Origin: Pelagibacteraceae bacterium AG-365-D07
GTDB taxonomy: Bacteria; Pseudomonadota; Alphaproteobacteria; Pelagibacterales; Pelagibacteraceae
Length of the DNA stretch: 32,305 bases
Direction: 5' to 3'
Assembly: GCA_003280005.1 (NCBI GenBank)
Contig: QCGH01000014.1
Location: 1 to 32,305, forward strand
A program made the translations under genes and the position numbers. The notes beneath the pieces were generated by a model that did no database searches, was not told the DNA's origin, and saw only the letters and a list, made by a program, of their open reading frames with translations. This document shows, piece by piece, positions 7,701-15,841 of this stretch. Position 1 is the stretch's first letter. Every line of letters starts with the position of its first letter.

Positions 7701-8245
7701 TGTTTGGGCAATTTTTACATATTGTTGTTAGCTGTTTAAAATTAGATAGGAATATCTTTAAAGATCCAAAATATTTTGGAGAAGCTGCAGTTTATTTTGC
7801 AGGTCTAATTATGATGTTAGATGGAGTGGCGGGAGCAGTGGCAGCAAATACTTTTGTTAAAACTTCAATAGGTGTATCTGGGATTACAGCGCTTGTAACT
7901 TGGTTAATTTGGGCAATATTTATCTATGTTATTGGTGTAAAGTTATTTCCAGACGGAAACTCTAAAATACCCTTTAAAAAAGTTCTTATAGGAGTTGGGT
8001 ACGCACACGCTCCTGGCTTAATTAGATTTTTTGCAGTAACGCCAGAACTTGTTATCCCAATAATTTTTCTTACACAGTTTTGGATATTTGCAGCTTTAAT
8101 TATTTCTACAAAACATATTTTAAATTTAAAATCAAATCTTAAAGCTTTTGGAATAATATTTTTATCTTTTTTGATAATTGCTTTTTTGTCTATATCATTC
8201 GTAATGAGTAGAATGAGCGCTCTGCCAATATCCAATATTAGTTAA
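7700..8245 (+). CDS. YIP1-like integral membrane protein
   Basis: 181-aa polytopic membrane protein. Hydrophobic segments lie at about residues 28-50, 58-82, 98-118, 122-140 and 143-168. The pattern and the segment VLIGVGYAHAPGLIRFF, followed by FLTQFWIFAALIISTKHIL, resemble bacterial YIP1-domain proteins. The function of bacterial members is unknown. It starts by TAATG coupling to a 33-residue membrane peptide. Its 3' end overlaps the convergent 48-aa zinc-ribbon-like gene by 4 bases. Confidence 0.72.
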   Translation: MFGQFLHIVVSCLKLDRNIFKDPKYFGEAAVYFAGLIMMLDGVAGAVAANTFVKTSIGVSGITALVTWLIWAIFIYVIGVKLFPDGNSKIPFKKVLIGVGYAHAPGLIRFFAVTPELVIPIIFLTQFWIFAALIISTKHILNLKSNLKAFGIIFLSFLIIAFLSISFVMSRMSALPISNIS

Positions 8246-8388
8246 ATTGGAAAAATAGTCTTTGAAGTTTTACACGAATTACAAAGTTTATATCCAGTAA
8301 GAATCAGATTTTGAGAAACACTTTCGTGTTCTTTTTTGCACTCCTCACAAATATCATCTATGATTTCATTGTTATCTTCTTCAGTCAT
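8242..8388 (-). CDS. 48-residue CxxC...CxxC zinc-ribbon-like protein
   Basis: Small acidic protein beginning MTEEDNNEIIDDICEECKK, with a second pair in LCNSCKTS. The CxxC pairs (residues 14/17 and 36/39) are spaced as in a zinc ribbon. The start codon lies inside the end of the preceding 203-aa gene (overlap of 8 bases, 8381-8388), the same coupled arrangement used by the other genes of this operon, which supports it as real. It is the last gene of the operon starting at 11619. No family recognised; a metal-binding partner of the upstream proteins is a guess. Confidence 0.62.
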   Translation of the reverse strand: MTEEDNNEIIDDICEECKKEHESVSQNLILTGYKLCNSCKTSKTIFPI

Positions 8389-8992
8389 TATCCGTTAATC
8401 CTGCTCCTGCTGATTTTTCTTTTAACTCATCACTCTCCTCTACAAAAGTTTCATTTGCAAATTTAGTCATTTCTTTCCACTCATCATCGCTAAATGAATT
8501 ATTATTATCTAAAAAATTAATTAATACTGAATTAGCATTTTCCCAAATTTCATTTTTTGAATAATTTCCAAAAATACTTTGATTAAAGTTTAATATAAAT
8601 TCTTTTTCATCTAATTTTAACAATATTTTTTTGCCTAAGACCTCTGAGGCTCTACTTGCAAAAGATAAAAATAAAATTGGATAGGCAATTTTATTAAATT
8701 CTAATGATTTTAGTTTTTCTAATGATTTAATTTGATCTAAAAAACCTATACCCGAACTTATAGGACAGTGAAATTTATTTTCTGATAAATTTGATTTGGA
8801 AATAAGTTTGATTTGTTGAAATTTATTTTGGTCATATATCTTTAGATATTGATTAAGATTTTTTAAACCTGGCAAACCAAATAACTCTAAGTGTTTAACA
8901 CATTTACCTATTTCCTCAGAAACGCCCCAACTAAATCCTTTTGCTTTTGAGGCACGTTTAGAAATAGTGTCAATTTCGCTTAAAGATCTCAT
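8381..8992 (-). CDS. DUF3726-like protein of unknown function
   Basis: 203-aa soluble protein. The N-terminus (RASKAKGFSWGVSEEIGK, about residues 13-30, then LELFGLPGLKNL) resembles DUF3726 proteins, which carry an A..AG..WG.AEE.G pattern; this is recalled from memory and not checked by search. The rest is mixed helix/strand with many Lys, Asn and Glu and ends in an acidic tail. Its ATG directly follows the stop of the 552-aa gene with no gap, and its own end overlaps the 48-aa gene. The function is unknown; the neighbours suggest a shared complex or pathway. Confidence 0.6.
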   Translation of the reverse strand: MRSLSEIDTISKRASKAKGFSWGVSEEIGKCVKHLELFGLPGLKNLNQYLKIYDQNKFQQIKLISKSNLSENKFHCPISSGIGFLDQIKSLEKLKSLEFNKIAYPILFLSFASRASEVLGKKILLKLDEKEFILNFNQSIFGNYSKNEIWENANSVLINFLDNNNSFSDDEWKEMTKFANETFVEESDELKEKSAGAGLTDND

Positions 8993-10651
8993 TTAATTTA
9001 ATGTTTCATAGACCCATTTATCATCAAAGTTATTTAATTGATGAGGAAGTGGCGCACCTTGAAACATGCAAATCCTTAACCATTTGTCTGATCTAGGATC
9101 AAATTTGATTGCTCCAAAAAATGACAATTTAAATCTTAGCATATCTATTGGCATTAGTTTTTGCCCAATAGTGTTATCTAATATTTCTGAGTAAGGAAAT
9201 TTTTCAATTATAAATGCTCTTCTAACTACATGCCTCAAATCATTATTTTCTATTAAAAATTCTGCAATTGATAAACTATTTTTTGTAACTATTACTCTAT
9301 CGTATAATTTTTTTATATCTCTAGCTATTGCCAAAGGTTGTTCTAATTCGGATCCATTAACCTCAAATCTACTACCAAGTCGTGGTTCCTCTTTATTTTT
9401 TGATATAAACCAAAAATTATGATTGTTTTCTTTTTTTGAAAAATCTAATTTTAAAATATCAGAATAATTCTTTTCAAGGATATCTCTTAGTTCAGATATA
9501 TTTCTTTCTGTTGGTATTGTGAAATATTTATCCTCATCTGAGCTCATCTTATCTTTAAAATTGTTTACTATTTCATCAAATGGTTCCATAAAAATTGAAA
9601 CTAAATATTCTAAACATTCATCACATACTTGATTTTCAGCCCACTTATAAATTTCGTTAAATAAAAATTTTTGATTGAACTTAATTGTATCTAAATATTT
9701 TATAGTTTTTTCTAAATCACCAAATAGCTCTTTGATCTTTTTTTTCTGAAAATCGCTATCAGTATTCCAGTTTTTGACATTTTTAATTGATTTTTTTAGG
9801 CATATTAGAAAGGTGTTAAATTGATCTTTATCTACCTTTTCAATTTCTCTAATTTGTTTTAAAATAGTTTCTCTGGCAAGAACCCAATTGTTTAAAAGTG
9901 TTGGATGGTTTACTATAAATGGCGCCATACCAAGTCCAGTTGAATTGCCAATGCCAAGTCCTTTTGCAATTTCACTATCAAGTTCAACAAATCTTTTTGG
10001 ATTTTTATTCTTTGCTATATGATTAATTTGATCAAATGTGAATTGTCTCACTAAATAAACTAACATCATCTCTAATCTGAATGGCCCTTTAATTTCTGAA
10101 CGATTTTTTACTCTAAATCTATCAGCTAAACCAAATTTACCAGATCCATAAACTGCAGTTGTTCTATATAAATATCCAACTTTTGATAAAATATTTTTAT
10201 CAGGCTGTCTTCCATTAGACAGACTTTCTACAACTTCATTAAATAATCTTACTGATCTATTTGCCCTTGAAAGAGTCAATTCCTTATAGCTTAATCTTCC
10301 AACTTCTTGCATTGGTACATTTTCATTGAGTCTTTCAATGTCTTGCTTATTTGGAATGCCATCGTATAGTGCAAACGCAGCATCCCACTTTGTTGCAATA
10401 ACTCTATCTGATCTTTCATCGTCTTTAAGTTCATTTGCAAAACAAACTAAGGAATAAGTTCTATTTTTTTTTGAGAAAGAATATACCGCTCTACCATACC
10501 CTTCTTTATTTAATTCAAATAAATCTCTTGAGTACTTCCAGTCTTTAAATTCTTCTAAAAATGATCTTAAAAAAGAAAGTTTAGATTGATGGAAGCAGCC
10601 CAGTCTTGAAAGCTTCATAATTTCTTTAGGTGATCTTAATTGAACTTCCAT
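8993..10651 (-). CDS. Conserved-looking 552-aa protein of unknown function
   Basis: Large soluble protein without signal peptide or membrane segments. I do not recognise the family. The first about 240 residues are better ordered and less Lys/Asn-rich (RVIATKWDAAFALYDG near residue 84, RTTAVYGSGKFGLADRF near 165), and suggest a nucleic acid- or nucleotide-type fold only by being basic and compact. The middle (about 265-400) is helical and charged, with a CDECLEYL motif near residue 340. The C-terminal part (PRSDKWLRICMFQGAP, about residue 522) looks conserved in style. Its ATG overlaps the stop of the M19-like gene by one base (TAATG), and it abuts the DUF3726-like gene. No function is proposed. 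Confidence 0.75.
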   Translation of the reverse strand: MEVQLRSPKEIMKLSRLGCFHQSKLSFLRSFLEEFKDWKYSRDLFELNKEGYGRAVYSFSKKNRTYSLVCFANELKDDERSDRVIATKWDAAFALYDGIPNKQDIERLNENVPMQEVGRLSYKELTLSRANRSVRLFNEVVESLSNGRQPDKNILSKVGYLYRTTAVYGSGKFGLADRFRVKNRSEIKGPFRLEMMLVYLVRQFTFDQINHIAKNKNPKRFVELDSEIAKGLGIGNSTGLGMAPFIVNHPTLLNNWVLARETILKQIREIEKVDKDQFNTFLICLKKSIKNVKNWNTDSDFQKKKIKELFGDLEKTIKYLDTIKFNQKFLFNEIYKWAENQVCDECLEYLVSIFMEPFDEIVNNFKDKMSSDEDKYFTIPTERNISELRDILEKNYSDILKLDFSKKENNHNFWFISKNKEEPRLGSRFEVNGSELEQPLAIARDIKKLYDRVIVTKNSLSIAEFLIENNDLRHVVRRAFIIEKFPYSEILDNTIGQKLMPIDMLRFKLSFFGAIKFDPRSDKWLRICMFQGAPLPHQLNNFDDKWVYETLN

Positions 10652-11619
10652 TAATTCATTCTTTTATAAAAATTAAACCAATTATCTCCAAGTATTCCGC
10701 TAATTTCATTTTTTCCAAATCCAACTTTGGATAAACCAATTTCTAAATTTAAAAATCCTCTTGCATCAATAAACCAATCAGGTTGTTTAGGAAATCCAGA
10801 ATTTTTTTTTGTACCTTCGCCAAAATTTTTTGCTTTAGCCCACGTTCCATTTCTCATCCATTCAACAACAGTGTCTGGTTGATTAAAACAGAGATCAGAT
10901 CCAATTCCTATTTTTTCTACACCCATAACGTCCGCCGTTTTTGCCACCATTTCACAAAAACTTTCTAGCGTACAATTTGTTCCGTTTTTAAGATGATGAG
11001 GGTATAAAGATAGTCCTAACATTCCATCATTTTTAGATAAAATTTTAAGCAATTCATTTGATTTATTTCTTTTAGCTGCGTGCCAAAAAGTGGGGTTTGC
11101 ATGAGTAATTGCTATTGGTTTTTGACTTATATTAATGGCATCTATTGTGCTTCTTTCTGCTGAGTGAGACATATCAATTACAAGTCCTAGTCTATTCATT
11201 TCTTTAATTACTTCTTTTCCAAAATTTGTAACCCCACTATCGACGTTTTCAAAACATCCTGTAGCTAACAAAGACTGATTATTATAAGTAAGTTGCATAA
11301 ACCTACAACCAAGATCGTAAACTTTTTCAACTAAACCAATATCATCTTCAATGGGTGAACAATTTTGAAAACCAAAAAAAATTGCAGTTTTTTTTTCTTT
11401 TTTAGCTTTTTCAATATCTTTATAAGATTTTCCTAAAAAAATTAGATCTGAATTATCTTTAAAATGCACATTCCATTCATCAACTCTGGAATTGAATTCA
11501 TCAAAATCTTCATGATAGACAACTGTAACATGTACAGCATCTAATCCAGCCTCTCTGTTAATTTGAAATACTTCTCTTGACCAGTTGCAATACTGAAGGT
11601 TATCTATTTTATAATTCAT
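10651..11619 (-). CDS. Atypical membrane-dipeptidase (peptidase M19) family protein
   Basis: 322-aa TIM-barrel amidohydrolase of the M19 family. Visible conserved points: VIDMSHSAERSTIDAI (about residue 164, the SHS motif with a metal His), ITHANPTFWH (about 190, the second His), and IGIGSDLCF (about 258, the GSD motif). The N-terminal HxD pair of classic dipeptidases is missing: the corresponding place reads IDNLQYCNWSREVF. The bridging Glu region reads FFGFQNCSPIEDD, with Gln where Glu is usual. The metal site is therefore incomplete by family standards, so the protein may use one metal, have another substrate or lack hydrolase activity. No signal peptide, so likely cytoplasmic. First gene of the operon to 8242. 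Confidence 0.78.
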   Translation of the reverse strand: MNYKIDNLQYCNWSREVFQINREAGLDAVHVTVVYHEDFDEFNSRVDEWNVHFKDNSDLIFLGKSYKDIEKAKKEKKTAIFFGFQNCSPIEDDIGLVEKVYDLGCRFMQLTYNNQSLLATGCFENVDSGVTNFGKEVIKEMNRLGLVIDMSHSAERSTIDAINISQKPIAITHANPTFWHAAKRNKSNELLKILSKNDGMLGLSLYPHHLKNGTNCTLESFCEMVAKTADVMGVEKIGIGSDLCFNQPDTVVEWMRNGTWAKAKNFGEGTKKNSGFPKQPDWFIDARGFLNLEIGLSKVGFGKNEISGILGDNWFNFYKRMN

Positions 11620-11636
11620 ATTATTAAAGGTATAAT
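11608..11636 (+). promoter_or_regulatory. Possible sigma70-type promoter for purEK
   Basis: A perfect TATAAT lies at 11631-11636, 17 bases after a weak TTTATA at 11608-11613, and 24 bases before the purE ATG. The 40-bp gap between the divergent M19-like gene and purE leaves little other space. AT-rich background makes chance matches likely. Confidence 0.3.
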
Positions 11637-11659
11637 AGATTAAAAATATTTGCTATTAA

Positions 11660-12160
11660 ATGAATAAAATGCCTCAAAAAAATAAACCTTTAGTATCAAT
11701 CATTATGGGTAGTCAATCTGACTACGAGACTATGAAATATACTGAAAATGTTTTTAAAAGTTTAAAAATTAAATTTGAAACAAAAATTATTTCTGCTCAT
11801 AGAACGCCTAATAGATTATTCGAGTTTGCCTTAGCTGCTGAAAGAAACAATATTTCTGTTATAATTGCTGGGGCTGGTGGATCTGCTCATTTACCAGGTA
11901 TGGTTGCTGCCATATCCCCTATTCCGGTAATTGGTGTTCCAATTGAAAGCAAAAAATTAAAAGGATTGGATAGCTTGTTATCTATAGTTCAAATGCCTAA
12001 AGGAATTCCTGTTGGATCGGTTGCAATAGGCAAGGATGGTGCAATAAATGCTGCTTTATACGCAGCTTCGATATTGGCAGTAAGTGACAAAAAAATTAAA
12101 TCAAGATTAAATCAATTAAGATCTAAACAAACTAAATCTGTTAAAAAAAAACCTAAATAA
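11660..12160 (+). CDS. purE: N5-carboxyaminoimidazole ribonucleotide mutase
   Basis: Class I PurE, which converts N5-CAIR to CAIR in purine synthesis. The 166 residues show IIMGSQSDYETM (about residue 14), ISAHRTPNRLFEFA (about 44) with the catalytic His, and IAGAGGSAHLPGMVA (about 70), all hallmark PurE motifs. The C-terminus is a Lys-rich tail. There is no clear ribosome site; the second in-frame ATG at 11669 (MPQKNKP) is an equally possible start. purK follows after 3 bases, the usual purEK pair. Confidence 0.95.
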   Translation: MNKMPQKNKPLVSIIMGSQSDYETMKYTENVFKSLKIKFETKIISAHRTPNRLFEFALAAERNNISVIIAGAGGSAHLPGMVAAISPIPVIGVPIESKKLKGLDSLLSIVQMPKGIPVGSVAIGKDGAINAALYAASILAVSDKKIKSRLNQLRSKQTKSVKKKPK

Positions 12161-12163
12161 AGT

Positions 12164-13210
12164 ATGTCAGAACTAACTATTGGAATTTTAGGTGGTGGTC
12201 AACTTGGAAGTTTATTGTGTTTGGGAGCAAAAAAACTAAATATAAACACAGTTATCTATTGTGATGATAAAGATGCACCTGCCCAAAATTATGCTAATGC
12301 TTTCATTTTTGGAGATTACAAAGATGAAATAAAAATAAAAGATTTTATAAATAAAGTAGATATCGTTACTTATGAATTTGAAAATATTCCTTTTGAAACA
12401 TTAGATTTAATTAATCAATTTAAAGAAGTTAAACCAAAACCAGCTATAAATAAAATAGTACAACACAGACTATATGAAAAAGATTTTATAAATAAATGTA
12501 ATATTGGAACTGCTAGATACGTGTCAATAAAAGAAAAATCTGATCTTAACTCAAATATAAAATTAATTCCTGGAATCCTTAAAACCTGTAGGCTAGGTTA
12601 TGATGGGAAAGGACAGTACAAGTTAAACAATCCTTCAGATATAGAAAATTTGAATATTGATTTTTCTCAAGAATATATTCTTGAAAAAATGATTAATTTA
12701 AAAAAAGAATTTTCAATTATATTAACTAGATTTAGTCATTCTGTTCATTCGGTTTATGAACCAATTGAAAACGAGCATGAAAATCAGATATTAAAATATT
12801 CAAAAATACCTGCAGATATTGACAATAAAATCGTATCAAAAGCAAAAGACTGGGCATCAATAATTGCTGACGATTTAGATTACGTAGGAACAATTTGTGT
12901 TGAATATTTTATGGATAGAAATGATAATTTATATGTCAATGAAATTGCACCAAGAGTTCATAATTCAGGTCATTTAACAATAAATTCATACAATATTAGT
13001 CAATTTGAAAATCATATAAGAGCTATCTGTGGATTGGGAAAACAAGAGTTAAAAAAATTACATGACGCAAAAATGATAAATATTATTGGTGAAGAAATTG
13101 TCTCATATCGATCTAAAAAATATTCTGATAATGAATTCTTCTTCGATTATGGAAAAAAAGAAATTAAAGCAAATAGAAAAATGGGTCATTTAACTGTTAT
13201 TCAAAGATAA
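12164..13210 (+). CDS. purK: N5-carboxyaminoimidazole ribonucleotide synthase
   Basis: ATP-grasp enzyme making N5-CAIR from AIR, bicarbonate and ATP. 348 aa, normal length. The N-terminal GILGGGQLGSLL motif (residues 7-18), TYEFENIPFETLD (about 69), LKTCRLGYDGKGQYK (about 141), and VNEIAPRVHNSGHLTI (about 264) are typical of PurK. It follows purE with 3 bases between and is followed by a GTG-started gene 4 bases later, so three genes probably form one transcript. Confidence 0.95.
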   Translation: MSELTIGILGGGQLGSLLCLGAKKLNINTVIYCDDKDAPAQNYANAFIFGDYKDEIKIKDFINKVDIVTYEFENIPFETLDLINQFKEVKPKPAINKIVQHRLYEKDFINKCNIGTARYVSIKEKSDLNSNIKLIPGILKTCRLGYDGKGQYKLNNPSDIENLNIDFSQEYILEKMINLKKEFSIILTRFSHSVHSVYEPIENEHENQILKYSKIPADIDNKIVSKAKDWASIIADDLDYVGTICVEYFMDRNDNLYVNEIAPRVHNSGHLTINSYNISQFENHIRAICGLGKQELKKLHDAKMINIIGEEIVSYRSKKYSDNEFFFDYGKKEIKANRKMGHLTVIQR

Positions 13211-13214
13211 AAGT

Positions 13215-14270
13215 GTGACAAAATTTTTTATTTTTCTATTTATTTTATTAAATTACTCAAATAATTTGTTTGCTATGGATTCAAGACCGTATCACCATTT
13301 GTCTGATGGAACATTTAGGAATCCAGAAGGTTCGCCTGTCAGGGACGGTTCTTTTAATTGGAGTTTTAAAATATTTAATGAAGAAAAGAAAAAACTTGAT
13401 ACTACAGTCCCTGATGATCACGTTATTAAAAAGACCGAAGTATTAAGCAATTTAAATAAATATAAAAAAGGCAACTATATTGCTTGGATAGGACATGCTA
13501 CCTTTTTAATAAAATTAGGAAATACAACAATTATAACTGACCCAGTATTTGAAAAAAATATGGGTCCATTAATATTTGGTCCAAAAAGATTTGTAGATCC
13601 TGCTTTAGAATTGAATGAATTACCCGAAGTAGATTTGTTTTTACTTACACACAATCATTATGATCATTTAAGTACAAGAACAATTCAAAAATTTCCGAAT
13701 AAAAAAGCTAAAGTGCTTGCACCTTTAAAATTAGGCAAATATTTCACACGTAATGGTTATAGAGATGTAAATGAGATGGATTGGTATGATGAGATCAAAA
13801 TCAATGATTTAAAAGTTACTCTCGTACCAGCTGTACATTGGTCAAAAAGAAGTTTGTGGGATACAAACAAAACACTATGGGGAAGCTTTATAATTGAGTA
13901 TCAGGGTATGAAAATATTCTTTGCTTGTGATACTGGATATGGAAATATTTATAAGGATCTCGGAAAAAAATATGGGCCAATAGATTTAACGTTAATAAAT
14001 ATTGGTGCATATAACTTTTATCCAATGGCAACAATAAAAGATAAATCAATTTATCATACAAATCCTGAGGAAGCACTTCAAATAGGAAAAGATTTGAAAA
14101 GTAAAAAAATGTTAGGAATGCATTGGGGTACAGTTGTATTATCGCTTGAGCCTATACTTGAGCCAGCAAAAAGATTTAAAGATTCAGCCAATCAATTCGG
14201 TTACGATCCTAATGATGCTATTATATTTAAAATTGGGCAAGTAGAACCAATAGAAAAAATATTAAAATAA
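13215..14270 (+). CDS. Secreted metallo-beta-lactamase-fold hydrolase, NAPE-PLD/UlaG-like
   Basis: 351-aa metal hydrolase. The GTG start at 13215 is chosen because it gives an N-terminal signal sequence (MTKFFIFLFILLNYS, then LFA, cleavage before about residue 21); starting at the later ATG (13275) would remove it. The core has WIGHATFLIKLGNTTIITDP (about 92-111), the metal motif THNHYDHLS (HxHxDH, about 141), ACDTGYG (about 238) and GMHWGTV (about 299). The layout resembles N-acylphosphatidylethanolamine phospholipase D-like proteins that act on lipid head groups; the substrate is not known. It probably acts in the periplasm, translated with purEK. Confidence 0.8.
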   Translation: MTKFFIFLFILLNYSNNLFAMDSRPYHHLSDGTFRNPEGSPVRDGSFNWSFKIFNEEKKKLDTTVPDDHVIKKTEVLSNLNKYKKGNYIAWIGHATFLIKLGNTTIITDPVFEKNMGPLIFGPKRFVDPALELNELPEVDLFLLTHNHYDHLSTRTIQKFPNKKAKVLAPLKLGKYFTRNGYRDVNEMDWYDEIKINDLKVTLVPAVHWSKRSLWDTNKTLWGSFIIEYQGMKIFFACDTGYGNIYKDLGKKYGPIDLTLINIGAYNFYPMATIKDKSIYHTNPEEALQIGKDLKSKKMLGMHWGTVVLSLEPILEPAKRFKDSANQFGYDPNDAIIFKIGQVEPIEKILK

Positions 14271-14271
14271 A

Positions 14272-14895
14272 TTAATTTATTTTTTGTATTAAAGATATTG
14301 AGTTATTTGTAGGTTTATTAACATCCTTTGAAATTTCATAGAATTCTAAATTAGGCTTTTTAGCTTCTTTTAAAAAATTTGAACCATCTATTTGTAGGTT
14401 CAAATAATTATTAATATCCTTTTCATTTAAAATTACAGGTTGTCTATGATGAATTTCATTTACATTTTGTGACGCTTGTTCAGTAATTAAACAAAATTCA
14501 TTATCTGCAAAAATTCCTGCAATAAACATCATTTTTTTATCATCTCTTAAAAAGTAAAAAGGTTTTTTTTCTTTACCATCTCTTTTCCATTCATAAAATC
14601 CATCAGCTACTGCAATGCATCTATGAATTTTAATATGTTTTTTGAAAGAAATTTTTTCATCTATTGTTTCTAGTCTCGCATTGATAAGAGGTTTAAAATC
14701 CTTTTGCTTTGACCAAGATGGTACAATACCCCATTTAAGCAACTCTAGCGTGTTTCCATTTGTATATTTTTTAACAACTGGTAAATTTTGTGCTGGGTGA
14801 GCGTTATAATTTTCGGTATCCTCGACTTTAATTGCAGTTTTTACAATTCCTTTAGTTTTTGCAACAGGATTGGTAACAACAAATCTTCCACACAT
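14272..14895 (-). CDS. yedK: SRAP-family abasic site processing protein (YedK/HMCES-like)
   Basis: Family members form a covalent thiazolidine link to abasic sites in single-stranded DNA through the amino-terminal Cys. The 207-aa protein starts MCGRFVV, so Cys2 is in place. LLKWGIVPSWS (about residue 54), INARLETIDEK (about 71), CIAVADGFYEWKR (about 93, with the conserved Glu) and EIHHRQPVIL (about 146, conserved His) complete the expected set. Its stop lies one base from the stop of the convergent gene at 14270. Confidence 0.93.
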   Translation of the reverse strand: MCGRFVVTNPVAKTKGIVKTAIKVEDTENYNAHPAQNLPVVKKYTNGNTLELLKWGIVPSWSKQKDFKPLINARLETIDEKISFKKHIKIHRCIAVADGFYEWKRDGKEKKPFYFLRDDKKMMFIAGIFADNEFCLITEQASQNVNEIHHRQPVILNEKDINNYLNLQIDGSNFLKEAKKPNLEFYEISKDVNKPTNNSISLIQKIN

Positions 14896-14945
14896 AAAAA
14901 AAATCTTTGTTTAATTTATTTTTAGATTATATGTTTTTCAGATTT

Positions 14946-15401
14946 ATGAAATCAATAGAAAATAACTTTGATAATCCAAGAGTAAATACACTTTTGCATT
15001 ATCATTTTTATCAGCTTAGATCAAATTCTCCTGAGGGCAGCACACACGTTCTAGATATCGAAGGTTTAAAAGTGCCTAGTATTAAATTTTGGAGTGTTTG
15101 GGATAAAGACAAGTTAATTGGGTGTGGTGCTTTAAAATTTTTAGAAAAAGATCACGGAGAATTTAAATCTATCAGAATAGCAGATGAATTTAGAAATATG
15201 GGATACGGCATTAAACTGCTGGATATTTTAATTATTGAAGCAAAGAAAATTGGTATTAATAGAATAAGTCTTGAAACAGGTGCGGGTAGTTTTTTCAAAC
15301 CTGCAAGAAAACTTTTTGTAAAAGCAGGATTTAAAACTTGTGAACCATTTGCACATTACAAAGTAGATCCTAATTCATGTTACTTTTCTAAAGAAATTTA
15401 A
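14946..15401 (+). CDS. GNAT-family N-acetyltransferase
   Basis: Acetyl-CoA-dependent acetyltransferase of about 151 aa, resembling YsnE-type GNATs: THVLDIEGLKVPSIKFWSV, GCGALKFLEKDHGEFKS, then FRNMGYGIKLLDILI (the acetyl-CoA-binding loop, here RNMGYG for the usual R/QxxGxG/A), ISLETGAGSFFKPARKLF, and a C-terminal DPNSCYFSK. I choose the ATG at 14946, where the alignable domain begins; in-frame ATG 14931 and TTG 14907 are further upstream and would add short hydrophobic extensions. The acceptor substrate is unknown. Confidence 0.82.
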   Translation: MKSIENNFDNPRVNTLLHYHFYQLRSNSPEGSTHVLDIEGLKVPSIKFWSVWDKDKLIGCGALKFLEKDHGEFKSIRIADEFRNMGYGIKLLDILIIEAKKIGINRISLETGAGSFFKPARKLFVKAGFKTCEPFAHYKVDPNSCYFSKEI

Positions 15402-15405
15402 TTTA

Positions 15406-15840
15406 ATGAAGCAAACTATCGAGAAACCATACGTGCTTTATGTTGCTGAAGTAATCTACTTGGAAATATTAAAAATAAAAAAACAAGATAATTTAAATAA
15501 TATAGATGCATTTGAAAGATTTATAGGTTCTGAAATATTTAAAAGGATAAGTTCAGGAAGGTTTCATGATGATTGGCTTAATGAACTAAAAAAAAATGAT
15601 TTTATAGATCAATCTAGTGGTAAAAAAATTCCAATAGAGACCTTAAGACTATTAGAAATTCAGAAAGACTCTATGATTAAACAATTAATACAGTATCCAG
15701 ATTTATACTATGCAAAAAGTCAATTTCCATTGGAGATTGCGCAGAGATCATTTGATCATTTATGGAGAATATGTGAAAGTTATGAGTTATGGTGTAAAGA
15801 AACAGGGCAAAATAAGCTTATCAAATTAAAATTAATTTAA
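15406..15840 (+). CDS. Hypothetical helical protein, 144 aa
   Basis: No family recognised. It looks soluble and mostly helical, with a moderately conserved-looking middle (FERFIGSEIFKRISSGRF, about residues 36-53) and a tail FDHLWRICESYELWCKE with aromatic and Cys residues. It starts 4 bases after the GNAT stop, so the two are probably co-transcribed. Its stop is one base from the stop of the convergent lipoprotein gene. It has no signal peptide. Confidence 0.65.
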   Translation: MKQTIEKPYVLYVAEVIYLEILKIKKQDNLNNIDAFERFIGSEIFKRISSGRFHDDWLNELKKNDFIDQSSGKKIPIETLRLLEIQKDSMIKQLIQYPDLYYAKSQFPLEIAQRSFDHLWRICESYELWCKETGQNKLIKLKLI

Positions 15841-15841
15841 C

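Noticed and set aside
7924-8235. 103-residue ORF antisense to the YIP1-like gene
   Set aside because: Low-complexity Lys/Ile composition; the plus-strand frame has a clear membrane topology and translational coupling.
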